The position numbers and the translations under genes are program-made. A stretch of DNA of 64,000 nt from Apodemus sylvaticus (Eukaryota > Chordata > Mammalia > Rodentia > Muridae), in the NCBI RefSeq assembly GCF_947179515.1, contig NC_067487.1, positions 42,644,514 through 42,708,513 of the forward strand. The letters are read 5' to 3'. The notes under the pieces are model-generated. The model made no database searches. It saw nothing but the letters and a program-made list of their open reading frames with translations, and was not told where the DNA came from. Below are positions 11,417 through 23,450 of this stretch, in pieces. Within the stretch, counting starts at the first letter, position 1. The number at the start of each line of letters is the position of its first letter.

Positions 11417-11515
<99 letters not shown>
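11417..11515 (+). repeat. (TG)n(GA)n microsatellite
   Basis: TG units (11417-11459, one TATATG break) run straight into GA units at 11461-11515. The purines are on the plus strand. The matching open frames on both strands are artefacts of the repeat. Confidence 0.97.
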
Positions 11516-11752
11516 TCTTATGCTTCTTTGGAATTGTTCCCCATTAATCACTCTTATAGATACCATTGATAACCCAGGAAGTAGAGAGATCATGAGCCCT
11601 GGTCAACAGGTACTTGTCAATGTTAACTTCAAAGCTAACAATCATCTCTCCTGATTGTGTAGTGTTATCTCATTGTTTTCACAATGGTTGATTGTAATCG
11701 ATAATGTAAAACAGGCCCATGACTTCATGGATTCTGAGTGTTTTAGAGAAAC

Positions 11753-11967
11753 AAAAGGAAAATATTCATCTTTTGAGTCTAGAGCAAAATCAGAACAGGG
11801 AAGTGGGAAGGGTTGGATAGGAAAACAAGGGGAGGGAAGGGGACTGATGGGACTTACAGGGAGTGGGGGTCCAGAAAAGGGGAAATCATTTGAAATGTAA
11901 ATAAATATATCAATAAATTTAAAACAAAAATTAAAAAAGAGAAAAAAAAAGAAAAAAGGAAAATATT
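11753..11967 (+). mobile_element. Short L1 3' UTR insertion with 14-base TSD
   Basis: AAAAGGAAAATATT occurs at 11753-11766 and again at 11954-11967. Between them is only the distal rat-type L1 3' UTR: CAGAACAGGGAAGTGGG near 11792, GGGGAAATCATTTGAAATG near 11879, then an A-rich tail. The insert is about 187 bases and is antisense to Hcn1. Confidence 0.9.
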
Positions 11968-12028
11968 TTGAACAAGTGGCAATTAAGAAATGCTGAGAAT
12001 GAGAGAAACAATCTTCCCCGGGGAGAAA

Positions 12029-12062
12029 GAAAACAAAATAAAAAACAAACAAACAAACAAAA
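12029..12062. repeat. (AAAC)n short tandem repeat
   Basis: About five AAAC units follow an A-rich stretch. Confidence 0.85.
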
Positions 12063-13437
12063 AGTAACAATGGGTTATCCATACCAAAGGGTCAGCCTTT
12101 GTATACAAGTAGAGTGGGTGATTATATTTAGGAATATATAGGTACATACCTTACATATATTCATCTAACAACAATTAGTTAAAATAGGCCATGAACTTGG
12201 ACGAAAGCAAGAATGAATAAGTAAGAAGATTTGTAGGGAAGAAAAGGAACGAGATATGCTACATTATACCATATTTTCAAAAAACAAAAGATAAAACTTA
12301 AACATTAAGGAAAATATTCTCTTTTATAAATAAAAATATTATCTTTTAATATACAAATATGAAAAATATTCAACATTTTCCTATCAGTATGATTGACAGT
12401 GTAAGGAAACCAAACTATTCTAGAAAATCTATATTGCATTGAATCCTACTAGTTAAAGTGTAGAAAAAAATGGTTACTGTAAAAATAAATTCAATAATGC
12501 TTTTAAAACTTCAGCTTCACAGTTTTATCCTAGCTATGTAGAGTAAATTGGAAAAAAAAAAAACATGTCCCATGACATCCCTGGTCCTGTCTTTTTCTTG
12601 TGGCTAAGCACTTACTAGTAATGACATCAATTCTCTATGGGATATTCATTCCTGATCATCAGAAACCCTTAAAAAAAGATCCATGCTTGGTCATCACAGT
12701 GCCCTTCCTTACTACCTGTTATTTCAGATGAGTAAAAGCTCTGTGTTTCAATCCTACTCTGAATCCCTCAGGGTTACTCATATTACACAGAAGTAGACAT
12801 GTCTTCAAACTTCATAGACAAATATGAATATACATTAAGAAAACTGTCAAAAATGTTCTTGAAACTAGGAGAATGTCTGCAATATGAATGTTTTAATATA
12901 ATGTACAGATCTACTTTTAGTGCCAGGTGCTGACCATGGTTATGTTCACTCCTTAACAATGCCAAAGCTCAGTAATGATGCAAAAGTGAAAGGCAGAATT
13001 TGAAACAAACCACTTCTCCCATTGACAGTGGCCATAGGTGTTAGTGGTGCTTCTGTCTTCTTGATAGTGACAAACCTTCAAATCTATAAATCTCTCAGTT
13101 ATCCTGGATATGATTAACCTGTGAGCCATCCCTCTTCGTCTGCTTTTCTCCACTGATATCTCTTCTTACTCTCCTTGTTAGACACTCACTAAATGAGCTG
13201 GAACGAAAGAAGAGAACGACAGCCGTCAAAGCAGGCATGTGTGCTCAGTGCTGCCGATTTCTGCAGTTCTCCCTTACTTTTGGAATTTCAGTTTTCTAGT
13301 TTTGCCTGTCCATGTTACACACTCTACATTATCATGCCCACACTTCCTAAAATTTATCTCCACAGAGGATGTATAAACCTTCATTTATAAGAGCATTTGC
13401 ATTTCCTCTTTTGTCTTTTTATTCATATCTATATTCT
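12063..13437. other. Intron sequence without recognised features
   Basis: About 1.4 kb of mostly AT-rich sequence. Frames of 60-66 codons at 12783-13390 have no recognisable similarity. Confidence 0.5.
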
Positions 13438-13568
13438 TTTACCTTTGAAACAAAGTCTTGTTAATAGACTATAGGCTGAACATTAAATCTAAATCCTTCT
13501 GTCTTCTAAAAGTCATGATACTCCAAACTCAGCCTAAAAATATAAGTATATACTACCATATCCAGCTT
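13438..13568 (-). mobile_element. Degenerate B1-like SINE
   Basis: GAAACAAAGTCTTGTTAATAG, AATCCTTCTGTCTTC and CTACCATATCCAGCTTA follow the order of the reverse complement of a 7SL-derived monomer (B1/PB1). Strongly diverged. Confidence 0.55.
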
Positions 13569-15256
13569 AGTTATTTATGATAATTTAGGGAAAAGCATCC
13601 ACCACTTTTCTGGGAAATAGTAGTTAGCAATGCCATTCTAAAATGAAGTCAAATTACATTTTAAAATGCAAACTTCTTCATAGTCAACAAAGTCTTCAAG
13701 GCAGGATGAGGGGCCCAATACATTGACTAAAGCATAAAGGTTTTCTACTTTTCCAAATATTCCCCATTTATTTCTCTTCTTCCCTCAAGAAAATAATATC
13801 ATGATAGAAGTATGACAGGGAGAATTTAATGGATTCTCTAAACTCGCAGGGAAAATAGTTGCTTGCAAGGTTCAGAGTGACATTGAGAGTTTCTGAATTA
13901 CTATATCTACACATAGTTAACAGTAAAGAAGAGAACAGAGTTTATGTGATGAATACAGTAAGAGTGGCAAGATCCACTTTGTAATGTACACACCATTCTG
14001 TGGATCTTGCTCTTCTAAAACTACAATAGCTTTCATTTACCATTGTCCTGAGACCAAATTTGAGAAAGTAGGAATTCTTTCTCTGTGTACCCACAGTAGC
14101 TTGGCATCTGTGACAGTCAGAATGAAGTTCATAGAGCAATTTTAATGCATTTTCTCAAATACATTTAAAATGCCTGTTGATTATTTTCTCTGTAATTTTG
14201 GCATCTGCCACATGCTTTGCAACTTAAAGTGCCTTTTATTATTGTGGGAGTCTAATTACAAAGCACAACATACAGAGAAATAGACATTTGGTCTTCTGAA
14301 GCCATCCTAATTCCAAAATTTGTCAATTGGCTAGCTCTGGGTGGAAACTGAATATTCACTAGTACAGCATGGCACAGGCTTGAAACCCACAGAGGGATCC
14401 AAAGAATAAGAAGTCAATTTCATTAATTTAATTTTAGTTTTTCCAAAGCTGGAAATTTTCTCCATGCTTCAATTTCATTTACTCTTCAAAATATGGAAAG
14501 ATTCCATGTACCTGAACTCGGGAGTTCTGAAGTTAAAGTCCATCACTTCTTCTAACTGGATTTTAACCTTTTCCATCAAATTGACAACGTGTATATTAAT
14601 GAGTATATTTTATGAAGTTGGTAGCTGAGTTCATAAAACAATCATATTTATATGAACTGTTTAACAAAGGTCATAGTTTCCTTCATAGTTGTTGGAATCT
14701 TGTTGCAACGGAGTTATACTTGAAGAGAAATAAGTAAATAAGTGACTTTCAGCAGCTAACACTCAACCTTTTTTCTTTGCCCATCATGTACGTCTCGCTC
14801 TGGTCATTTGATGTCTATTTCTAAACAAAAAAAGCAAAGACAAATCAATTTGTGGGAAATTTTCATCCCTTAATTAAAGGAAGATTTAATTTGATTTAAT
14901 TTAATTTAATTGTAAAACTCCAGAAGTTTTTAATTGAAGATTCCCACGGCATTAGTTCATCAATTAACAAAATTCTGGGCAACATCCATTGACATAATAT
15001 TGTGTACTTAAGAATTAAAGCTGTATCAATTATAGTCTAGATGTAATCTAATTAGAAAATATATCTTATTCAAGATGATTAAACCCATTCAAACTGAATG
15101 TAATAAGCTTGGAATAAATTACTTTTCCCTATTTTTAGTTTAATGTGGATTCTACGTTGAGCACTGATTGACAGGATGTATGCGGTTTGAAATTTCATCC
15201 CTTTCTTGTGCTAGGAAACTTTCATCAACTGGACACAGCTAGAGTCAGGGAGAACT
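13569..15256. other. Intron sequence with a TTTAA run
   Basis: No transposon is recognised over about 1.7 kb. A small (TTTAA)n run lies at 14883-14912. The rest is AT-rich with no credible frame. Confidence 0.5.
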
Positions 15257-16004
15257 TTTTTTTTTTTTTACTGGTACATACCTTATTTAAAAAATAATTT
15301 AACTTTTTACACTCCATGTTTTATTACCCCATCCCTGTCCATTCTCTGACTGTTCCACATTCCATACCTCCTCCCCATCCCATCTCCACATGGATGTCCC
15401 CACCCCCTCACCCCACCTGACCTCTAAACTCCCTGGGACCTCCAGTCTCTTGAGGGCTAGGTGCATCATCTCTGAATGAACACAGACCCGGCAGTCCTCT
15501 ACTCTATATGTTAGGGACTTCATATCAGCTGGTGTATGCTGCCTGTTTAGTGGTCTAGTGATTGAGAGATTAATCTCAGTGGTCCAGATTATTTGAGACT
15601 GCTGGTCCTCCTACAAGATTACCTTTCTCCTCTGCTTCTTCCAGCCTTTCCCTAATTCAACAACAGGAGTCAGCTTCTGTCCTTTGGTTGAATATAAATA
15701 TCAGCATCTGACTCTTTCAGCTGCTTGTTGGGTCTCCTAGAGTGTGGTCATGCTAGGTCCCTTTTTGTGAGTGCTCCATAGTCTCAGTAATCGTGTCAGG
15801 CCTTGGGACCTCCCCTTGAGCTGAATCCCACTTTGGGTCTGTCGCTGGACCTTCTTTTCCTCTGGCACCTCTCCATTTCAGTCTCCAATTCTTTCAGACA
15901 GGAACAATTATGGGTCAGAGTTGTGACTGTGGGATGGCCCCCCTCTCCCTCATTTGATGTCCTGTCTTCCTGCTGAAGGTGGGCTCTGGGAGACAGGAAA
16001 TGTC
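15257..16004 (-). mobile_element. Old L1-type 3' end
   Basis: It begins with a 13-base T run (tail of a minus-strand element). CTCTGACTGTTCCACATTCC, GGACCTCCAGTCTCTTGAGG, GAATGAACACAGACCC, TCAGCTGGTGTATGCTGCCT, CAGCTGCTTGTTGGGTCTCC and GGACAATTATGGGTCAGA-type blocks follow. This is a long rodent L1-like 3' region I recognise by pattern, about 750 bases long. Two open frames of 74 and 91 codons on the minus strand are fragments of it. Confidence 0.75.
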
Positions 16005-16350
16005 TATCTTCCGGAAGACAAGAATTTTCTGTTGAGAAAACACCCCCATCAGATTGTCCTACAAGTATCACTGTAAGGCATCTTCTTGATTAACTATTTA
16101 TGTAGAAGAGACTAGCCCACTGTGGGCCATGGCCCCCCTGCCTGGTGGTCCTCTACTGTCTGAGCAAGCTATGAGGAGTAAGACAGTAGGCAGTGGTGCT
16201 CTATGACTACTGCTTTGGTTCCTATCCTGCATTTCTTCAATGATGGAGTATGACCCAACAGATCCAATATGAAATAAATGCCTACATCCTCAAGTTACTT
16301 TTAGTCATGGTATTTTATCACAGTATAGAGACCCTAACTGATATCTCCTT
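16005..16350 (+). mobile_element. URR1-like repeat interrupted by an L1
   Basis: GAGAAAACACCCCCATCAGA, GTAAGGCATCTTCTTGATTA, AGCCCACTGTGGGCCATGG, GGTGGTCC and GTCATGGTATTTTATCACAG follow the order of the long rodent URR1-like repeat (compare 50226-50605). The missing 5' part is where the L1-like 15257-16004 sits, suggesting disruption or replacement. Confidence 0.65.
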
Positions 16351-16807
16351 AGAGATTTTGATTGCATAAAATGTTTCTATTATGAAGGTTTGCAAAACTA
16401 CACCACAGTGAAATAGCTCCTCAATTCGAAATACCGAAATTACTTTTCCAAAATTTTGGCAAGCATATAATCTAAATTATCAAAGGTCCTTGAAACATTT
16501 AAAGAGTGCTACTTGATGTGAATTCGCAGAGTTATAAAGTATGTAAGGAAAAATAACCAAAAGTTTGGTACTGTTTTAAAAATTAAAATAGTATGTTTTC
16601 TGCAAGGAATGTACAGCCAAGTATTAGAGGGGTTGCATTTGCATTGAAACATTGTAATTCACAGGAAAGAATAAAATATGAGAATAATTCTCAGACAAAT
16701 GCCACACTTCAATGTCCAGAGCTACAGGGAATCACATGAGGAACACAGAATGGTCAAAATTGAGAAAATAGAGAAATTTTAAGAATGTTATTATAAATAC
16801 TGGTTCA
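16351..16807. other. Intron sequence without recognised features
   Basis: AT-rich, with no repeat family visible before the GAAA array. Confidence 0.45.
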
Positions 16808-16809
16808 AA

Positions 16810-16882
<73 letters not shown>

Positions 16883-16884
16883 AG
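16808..16884 (+). repeat. (GAAA)n microsatellite
   Basis: About 19 nearly perfect AAAG units, purines on the plus strand. Confidence 0.98.
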
Positions 16885-17250
16885 GCTAGATCTATCAGCT
16901 AATTCAAGGGATTGAGAATGAGTGCTTCTTTTGGGAATGTTGGCAACTCAGCCAAATGAAGAGGAGATTAAAATTGCATAATCACAATGACAATAAACAC
17001 TGGCATATTTGGATGATAGTGATGGTCACAAATTTCAAGATTTCATTTTAAAAAATTAGCTCACAAGTAAATTAAATATAAAGAACTAATAAGGACTTTT
17101 TAAATGAAATGCATCAGTGAGTTCCATTTTCCTTCAGCTTTGAGTGAAAATTAAGTAACTAATCAATGTAACACATGGAAATATCTAGAAATATCACCAA
17201 TTCTAATTCTACTTTTCCCAATCATATACTTTTAAGGACTAAAACGTTTG
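16885..17250. other. Intron sequence without recognised features
   Basis: AT-rich filler between a purine tract and a pyrimidine tract. Confidence 0.45.
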
Positions 17251-17314
17251 ACTCTGACTCTGTCTCCTCCTCTGACTCCTCCTTCCTTTCCTCCTCCTCC
17301 TTCTTCTTTTTTTC
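17251..17314 (+). repeat. Pyrimidine-rich TCC/CTT tract
   Basis: Irregular CTCTGACTC and TCCTCC units end in TTCTTCTTTTTTTCAG. It is the only long tract here with pyrimidines on the plus strand. Confidence 0.85.
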
Positions 17315-18419
17315 AGATATTTATGAAGAGTACATGAAAACATGGTGCCACTTATTGTAATAAATAAAGGTAATTTAATGGACAAATGTACAATTTAGGC
17401 TGGTAAGAAGCTAATAAGTCTAATTAAATAATTGCTGAATTGTACTATATATTTTAAAGAAATGTCTGACCTTGTGAAAGCTCATAACCTCTATATATTT
17501 GCCCATTAATCCTATTGATACAGAAAGTTCAAGCAATGAAGTGGTCTCTGATTTTTAATGATAGTTAAAAAATAATCATGTAACTAGACTTATATTTAGG
17601 TCAGGAAGTGCTTTTATGGACACAGTTCTATATACCCAATAAAAATTTTAGAAGTTGGGCTCTGTTTCTATTTTGTTCCATCTAACTCCCATTATCAGGC
17701 CTCAAGACAGAGAAAGAGAGATGAATTGGGGGTAACATGCCCACTGTTTTAAGTCAGCACAATAATAAGCTCCTTGGTTTTACTCTTACTCCATAAGCAA
17801 GAACTCTGCTCCGTCACTGTGTTCTCTTTCTGTAAAATGGTCTGGGAAAAACTGATATGTCCTTAGGAGAATTACCATAGTCCTGTCACAGTCTTAATTT
17901 CTGCATTTTTAAAACTAGAAGCCATTCTGTTTTGCAGTAATTTGTGAAAATTACTTTTAAAAAATGTATTAAACAAATTTAGGGGAAACATTTTTAAGTT
18001 GTAAATATTCTGAAAGGACTTTCAGTATTACTGGGCATACTTGTGTTCATTTTTATTCTGCAAGCGTGAACACTCGCTACACAGAGTAGTGACCTAGAGC
18101 AAGTGCACTCTAAGAAGAGTGTGTTGTTTTTCATTCATCCCAGCTTGTTTCAAAATCTGAGCATCTACTCAGTACTGAATATCAGATATCCTGACTGTCT
18201 CCTGCAGAAGATACAACAATGAAGAAAATAAGGAATCTCTTCAGGAATACACAAGAGGAGACAGAACTCAAATGGGGAATTATGATATAGTAATTTTTAT
18301 AAAGGTTCAAGAAAAGCAGATTATACTCTTATATTTTTAGTCTATGATAAAAAACAATAATAGTAAAATAGTACAGACAATCTTTATCAAAGAAACTTTT
18401 TTTTTAATTTTGCTACAGA
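17315..18419. other. Intron sequence without recognised features
   Basis: About 1.1 kb, AT-rich, with no family recognised. Confidence 0.45.
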
Positions 18420-18960
18420 TTGTAACAGAAAGCTAGCTACAAGTGGTCAATATACAGAAAATAAGAGACTGGAATGGTGAATCGTACATGAAATGTCTAC
18501 ATCAGACCTTCTCCTCCCAGGGCCCAAGGAGATTCTTGCACAAGATGGGGTAGAAAGATTGTAAAATCCGAATGTGGTGTCTAATGACAAGAATACAGTG
18601 TCTCTGGATACAGTCCCACAACAGTTACACATGGGAATTCACAGCAACTGAATTGCCACATAAAACCACAGCATGGACTGAGGAGATAGACACAAAGTCC
18701 CACCCACCCTTAGCTAAGGAGCTATTTGCATTGAAAGCTTTTTGCATTGAGAGTCAGTTTTCTTTAAGAGTATAGCCTGTGATGAGTTAACTGAGTTGCA
18801 GAGGAATGTCACACATCCAAGAATATATGGGCAACAGCAACTGTTCTTGATGGTTTAACACAAGATGGGACAAACACTGGGTGTATAGAGAAAGAAGGTG
18901 TTGGAACTGGGAAGATTAAGTATTGAGTATAATCCAAATATGTAGTAGGAGATTCTCCAA
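18420..18960 (+). mobile_element. Old rodent L1-like 3' region, second copy
   Basis: ACAGAAAATAAGAGACTGGA, TAGAAAGATTGTAA, AGACACAAAGTCCCACCCAC, AGCTAAGGAGCTATTTGC, AGAGTCAGTTTTCTTTAAG and CCAAGAATATATGGGCAAC appear in the order of the element also seen at 9190-9910, but extend further 3'. Non-coding. Confidence 0.65.
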
Positions 18961-19369
18961 AAGGAGAAAAAAATACCAAATATAATACTTTGGTATATAA
19001 TTTTAACCTTTGTTAACTTGAATACTAATGAAATGGCAGTATTTATTTTTTCTTTACACTATGTACTAAAATTTCATCAAATGTTTGATACTATAAGACA
19101 TAGAATATCATGAACCTTTTTCAGAATTGATTGATATTTTGATGTTATAATTAGTTATTAATATTGAGAACCTTGCTTCAGATAAATATATAATATAAAT
19201 GCCAATGGCAGGCAGGGGGACATAGAAATTGTTGGAAGTAATGTCCTAATATTAACTTATTTTTATATGGTAATTTTCTGAAGTTTTGTGCTATGTCAGC
19301 CAGACCTCAGATTCCATAATATTCTACCATCTTAGTTACACACTTGGCGATAGACATACAGATTTGTGA
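18961..19369. other. Intron sequence without recognised features
   Basis: AT-rich; nothing recognised. Confidence 0.45.
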
Positions 19370-19437
19370 CTATATACATATACATACACACACACATATA
19401 CATAAATATGTATATGTGTATATACAGATACATGTAT
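19370..19437. repeat. Mixed TA/CA microsatellite
   Basis: ATACATA, CACACA, then TATGTATATGTG units; imperfect. Confidence 0.85.
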
Positions 19438-19440
19438 GTT

Positions 19441-19561
19441 GTTCTAGTTAGCTTTAACTGTCAATATGAAACATCCTGATGATAACTCAGAAAGGCATAT
19501 CAATTGGATTGCCCAGATCACAATGTCTAATGGGTATGTCTCTAGAGGAGCGTCTCAATTG
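19441..19561 (+). mobile_element. URR1-like repeat, 5' part
   Basis: TTCTAGTTAGCTTTAACTGTC opens a copy of the long URR1-like family and runs through ATTGGATTGCCCAGATCA and GGGTATGTCTCTAGAGGA. It is split from its 3' part (20009-20215) by an inserted L1. Confidence 0.7.
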
Positions 19562-20008
19562 TTTTTACTTTTTAATCAAATTTTTTATTCACTTTACATC
19601 CTGTTCACACATTCCCTCCCTCCTCTCTTCCCAGTCTCACCCATACAAATCCCTCCCATCATGACAATTGTTCTTCTTCTCCTTCGATGGCCCACCCAGC
19701 AGGACTAGGCACATCCTCTCCCACTGAGGCCCAACCAGGTAGTCCAGGTAGGGGGAAGGGGACCCAATGTCAGGGAACAGAGATAGAGACAGCCCTACTC
19801 CAATTGCTATGGACCACACATGAATATCAAGCTGTATATTTGCTACACATGTATAGGGAGGTTTGGCCTAGTTCCTGCCTGCTTCTTGGTTGGTGGTCTA
19901 GGTTCCGTGAGCCACAATGCTCCCAGGTTAGTTGACTCTGTGGGTATTTGTGTGGTGACTTTGACCCCTCCTACTTGCTCACTTCTATTCCCTACTCCTC
20001 CATAAGAC
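19562..20008 (-). mobile_element. L1 3' end inserted in URR1-like repeat
   Basis: A T-rich start followed by GCACATCCTCTCCCACTGAGG, GACCACACATGAATATCAAG, GCTACACATGTATAGGGAGG and CAGGTTAGTTGACTCTGTGG is the reverse complement of a rodent L1 3' region. Flanking pieces of one URR1-like element show that it is a nested insertion. Sense to Hcn1. Confidence 0.75.
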
Positions 20009-20215
20009 TGCCCAGGCCCAGCTCTGTGATTAGTACCACTCCTTGGGAAGGCAGCCTTGGGATATATATAAAAAGCTAGTTAAGCACAGATTTGTGAACA
20101 ATCCAGAAAACAGCTTTTCGCCAGGGTTTATGCTTCAAGATACTACTTAAATTCCTGCCTGATGTCTCTCAATAATGGACTATAAATTGTAAGATAAAGT
20201 AAGACCTCTACTAAA
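20009..20215 (+). mobile_element. URR1-like repeat, 3' part
   Basis: TGATTAGTACCACTCCTTGG, GGGATATATATAAAAAGCTAG, TTAAGCACAG, TGTGAACAATCCAG, ACTTAAATTCCTGCCTG and ATAATGGACTATAAATTG continue the element interrupted at 19561. Confidence 0.72.
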
Positions 20216-20274
20216 AATAATAATGGCATAAAGGCTTAATAAAAGAAATAAACAAAGAAATCCTGTAAGGGGGT

Positions 20275-20358
<84 letters not shown>

Positions 20359-20438
20359 CAGAGAGAGACAGAGAGACAGAGACAGACAGAGACAGAGAGA
20401 GACAGAGAGAGACATAGACAGAGAGAGAGACAGAGACA
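20275..20438 (+). repeat. (GA)n with GACA units
   Basis: About 75 bases of pure GA are followed by GACAGAGA mixtures, purines on the plus strand. Ser-Leu and Arg-Glu frames on the two strands are translations of the repeat. Confidence 0.98.
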
Positions 20439-20440
20439 TA

Positions 20441-21277
20441 CAGATTTATTGGTGAGGGCTATGTTGTGTTGTTGAAAGAAAATTAAGTGGAAGGCATTTC
20501 TACTTACAGGCGTGCTGTGGGTGTAAGAACACAGAGGTTCCGAATGAGTTGTGTGATATTTTAGGAACTCGAATTCATATCTGAAAATAACAGTCATTCA
20601 ATGGAGTGTAGGGAGAACAGTAGAATGGAAAGTTTTTTTGTTTGTGCAGTGAGGAAAAAAATGGGTTTGAAAAGAAGCAAGGCTAACATAAACAAAGGCC
20701 AGGTTAGACAAAGGAGAGTCCCCTCAATGCTCGCACAAGGCACTGGGATAAAATAGAGTAAGAGAAAGAAACAAGGAGAGTAACCACGAAGAGCAGGAAA
20801 GAAAATGTTAGGAAAGACAAGATGTTTAAATTTAAAAAGGAAAACTATTCCCACCCATTATGGTGATTGGAGAGAAGAGTCAGGGAAGAAATTTTACTTT
20901 AAGTGACAGGGAGAATGGCATCATGGTCGGGATGAATAAAACAGAGAAGGATGTGGAAATGAGGAGGGCATCACCCACATGATTTCCGGTTGGAACATTC
21001 AGGAGTGAGAGACATGGGAGCTTGTAGGGGAACGTGACTGAAGAAGGAATTACAGTTGTGAGAAATGCCGTGGTTTTGGGAATAAAAACAAATTATCTTT
21101 CAGTGTTGGTATTTGATTTTAAAATGGCATCACTTCTTACAGTGAGGCATGTGGACGTGATGGGAAAGTCATGAATATACATACAACTGGTCACTAAAGT
21201 CCTTCACCATGAGAAAAGGAGAGTTGCAAACTAAACCTCTTAAGAAATGTTTTAACCATACTTGTCTTGTTCAAAGA
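20441..21277. other. Intron sequence without recognised features
   Basis: The plus strand is purine-leaning (many AGGA and GAGAA words) and slightly less AT-rich than its neighbours. I name no element. Confidence 0.45.
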
Positions 21278-21410
21278 TGGCTATAATTCCACCAATTGAG
21301 AGGTAGAAACAAGAATATCAGGAGTTCAAAATCATCCTCAGCCACAAAACTTTGAAATTATTCTGGCCAACATGAGGCCCTGTATCAAAATACTTGGAGG
21401 GGGGTGATGT
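21278..21410 (+). mobile_element. B1-like part of a B4/RSINE-type element
   Basis: GGCTATAATTCCACCAATTGA, ATCAGGAGTTCAAAATCATCC and GGCCAACATGAGGCCCTGTATC follow the order of the B1-like half of B4/RSINE1. Diverged. Confidence 0.6.
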
Positions 21411-21547
21411 TAACTATATAGACAATGAGGACAGAGAAACAATGGCACATCTGAATGCAAGAGGGTAATATTTTCATATTATTTGAGTATTTGACAAACT
21501 TATACGTATATCATATATTCTGGTCACACCCAACAATCCCACTGCAG

Positions 21548-21866
21548 TGTTTTGAATATGCTTGGCTTAGGGAGTGGCACTATTAGGAGACGTGGTCTTG
21601 CTGGAAGAAGTGTGTCACTGTGGGCGTGGGCAATGAGGCCCTCCTCCTTAGCACTTGGGAGCCTGTCTTCTCTTAGTGGCCTTCAGATTAAGGTGTGGCC
21701 TCAGCTCCTCCTGTACCATGCCTGCCTGGAAGCTGCCATGTTTCCACTTGATAATAATGGGCTGAACCTCTGAACCTTTATGTCAGCCCCAATTCAATGT
21801 TCTTCTTATAAGAGTTGCCTTGGTCATGGTGTCTGTTCACAGCAGTAAACTCTAACTAAGACACCC
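21548..21866 (+). mobile_element. URR1-like repeat, short type, near complete
   Basis: GAATATGCTTGGCTTAGG, TGGCACTATTAGGAGACGTGG, GTGTGTCACTGTGGGCG, ATGGGCTGAACCTCTGAACC, AGAGTTGCCTTGGTCATGG and a terminal CTCTAACTAAGACAC. It is the best-preserved short-type copy in the window and a useful internal reference. The 73-codon open frame through it is not coding. Confidence 0.78.
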
Positions 21867-23055
21867 ACTATCTCTTATACTCATCAACAATCCTCTCCTA
21901 CCACTAAGTCCCTAACCCACTTGCAGGTCTCTTGCTTTTTCTTTCCTTTTGCTTTGGGACACACTAGGTTTGACAAAGGCCAACAATCTACTGGAGCATG
22001 TAGAACTTACCAGTACCCACAGCTCTGAAGACAAAGACTACCTTTACCTCAGAAGCCCCAAATGTCAATAGTTCTCTTTAATATCTTTATCCAATAAAAA
22101 TAATGGGAAACTAAATACTCAAGGACTGAGACAAAGATAAACACAAGATGAGTATGGATATATAAATAAATGACAATAATATTAGGAGAAAACAAATAAT
22201 CACAGATACCTATTGACACAAAGAATGGGGAAAGGTTTTCTTACACAATAGTTATAAGTAATATATTCCACAGGGTTAAAATAATATAAAATCATCATTA
22301 TAACATCAAAGACATATTTGTTACAGCCATGCTCAGTTGCTCTCATGTGACAATCACTGATGAAAGCTAAGCTGAAAAATGCACATATAATTTAAACAAA
22401 TCCCCTACAAAGCAAATACTAGCTAGTATGGAGACTTGAGCTTCTAATCAAAATTCTCTCTTACTCCTGTGGTGTAGCATATTTCTCCTGTGAATAAGGA
22501 CATTTTCTTAATCGCTTTCTTGTTGCAAGTTAAATGTGATAAAGAAAAAACAGATAATAATTTTACAGTAGACAAATCTGGAAAACAACCAAGTGACTCA
22601 GACTGCTTCCACAAGAACCAAGTCTTGATAACCACATGTGCCCTTCATGAGAGGCAACAGAAACTATCACCGCAAATGGATTTTTTTCCTTAAAGAAACT
22701 ATGACTTTAGTCCAATCATGATGAAATATCACAATTAAATGTGTTCTAGAAAATTACAAGTTTCTGTCAATGTCAAGTTTACAAAAAGATTGAGGAATAT
22801 CAGAAAACCTTAAAAAAAACAGTATCTCATAAAGAGTTGATATCCTATATATAACCTCAAGGACCAAGAACACCAGTAGACAGATTCTAAATAAATGTCC
22901 AATTTCAATAATGGCATCATACTAATTCACAATATCAACTTCTTACTTTAGTAAATATGTCAGTTTTGTCAAATTATAATATTTGGAGTTGATGAAACTC
23001 CAGAGGAATCCTATAAACTACCTTACAACCAAGTAAATCTGAAATTGCTTCAAAG
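21867..23055. other. Intron sequence without recognised features
   Basis: About 1.2 kb, AT-rich, with no transposon recognised. Confidence 0.45.
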
Positions 23056-23195
23056 CAAAGAAGAAGGAGGAGGAGGAGGAGGAGGAGGAGGAGGAAGAGA
23101 ATGAGCAGGAGGGTGAGGGCAAGGAGTAAGAGGAAAAAGAAGGGAGAGTTAGAAGTAGAAGGGAGATAAGGAAGGAAGAAATGAAGGAAGGAAAG
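23056..23195 (+). repeat. (GGA)n and irregular purine tract
   Basis: GGA repeats at 23064-23096 pass into an irregular run of AGGA, GAAG and AAAGAAG words, about 140 bases almost free of pyrimidines on the plus strand. Confidence 0.93.
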
Positions 23196-23274
23196 TAACT
23201 CAGCTCTCTTGATGTCAGAAATCAAATATGAAAAGCAGTGAAAAGCTGAACTACATAAAGAACATAGTATACCT

Positions 23275-23450
23275 ATGTAAATTTATTATATAAATCAGTT
23301 TCAATATGTAACTGTTTCTATATATAACTATTATAACTAAATATATATCTATATATAATATTATAATCTATATAATAATATAATATAAACTTATAATATT
23401 ATGATATATATAATACAATATAAATTTATATAGATATAAAGATTCTAATA
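23275..23450. repeat. Low-complexity TA/ATT tract
   Basis: TATATA, TAATA and ATATAA words with few G or C. Confidence 0.85.

Noticed and set aside
11642..12082. 146-codon minus-strand open frame
   Set aside because: It runs antisense across the L1 3' UTR insertion at 11753-11967 and its A-rich tail; the Phe-rich and Pro-rich stretches come from that.
20211..20597. Ser/Leu-rich and Arg/Glu-rich frames up to 128 codons, also at 37103-37511 and 45842-46223
   Set aside because: All arise from (GA)n and (GACA)n repeats read in different frames.
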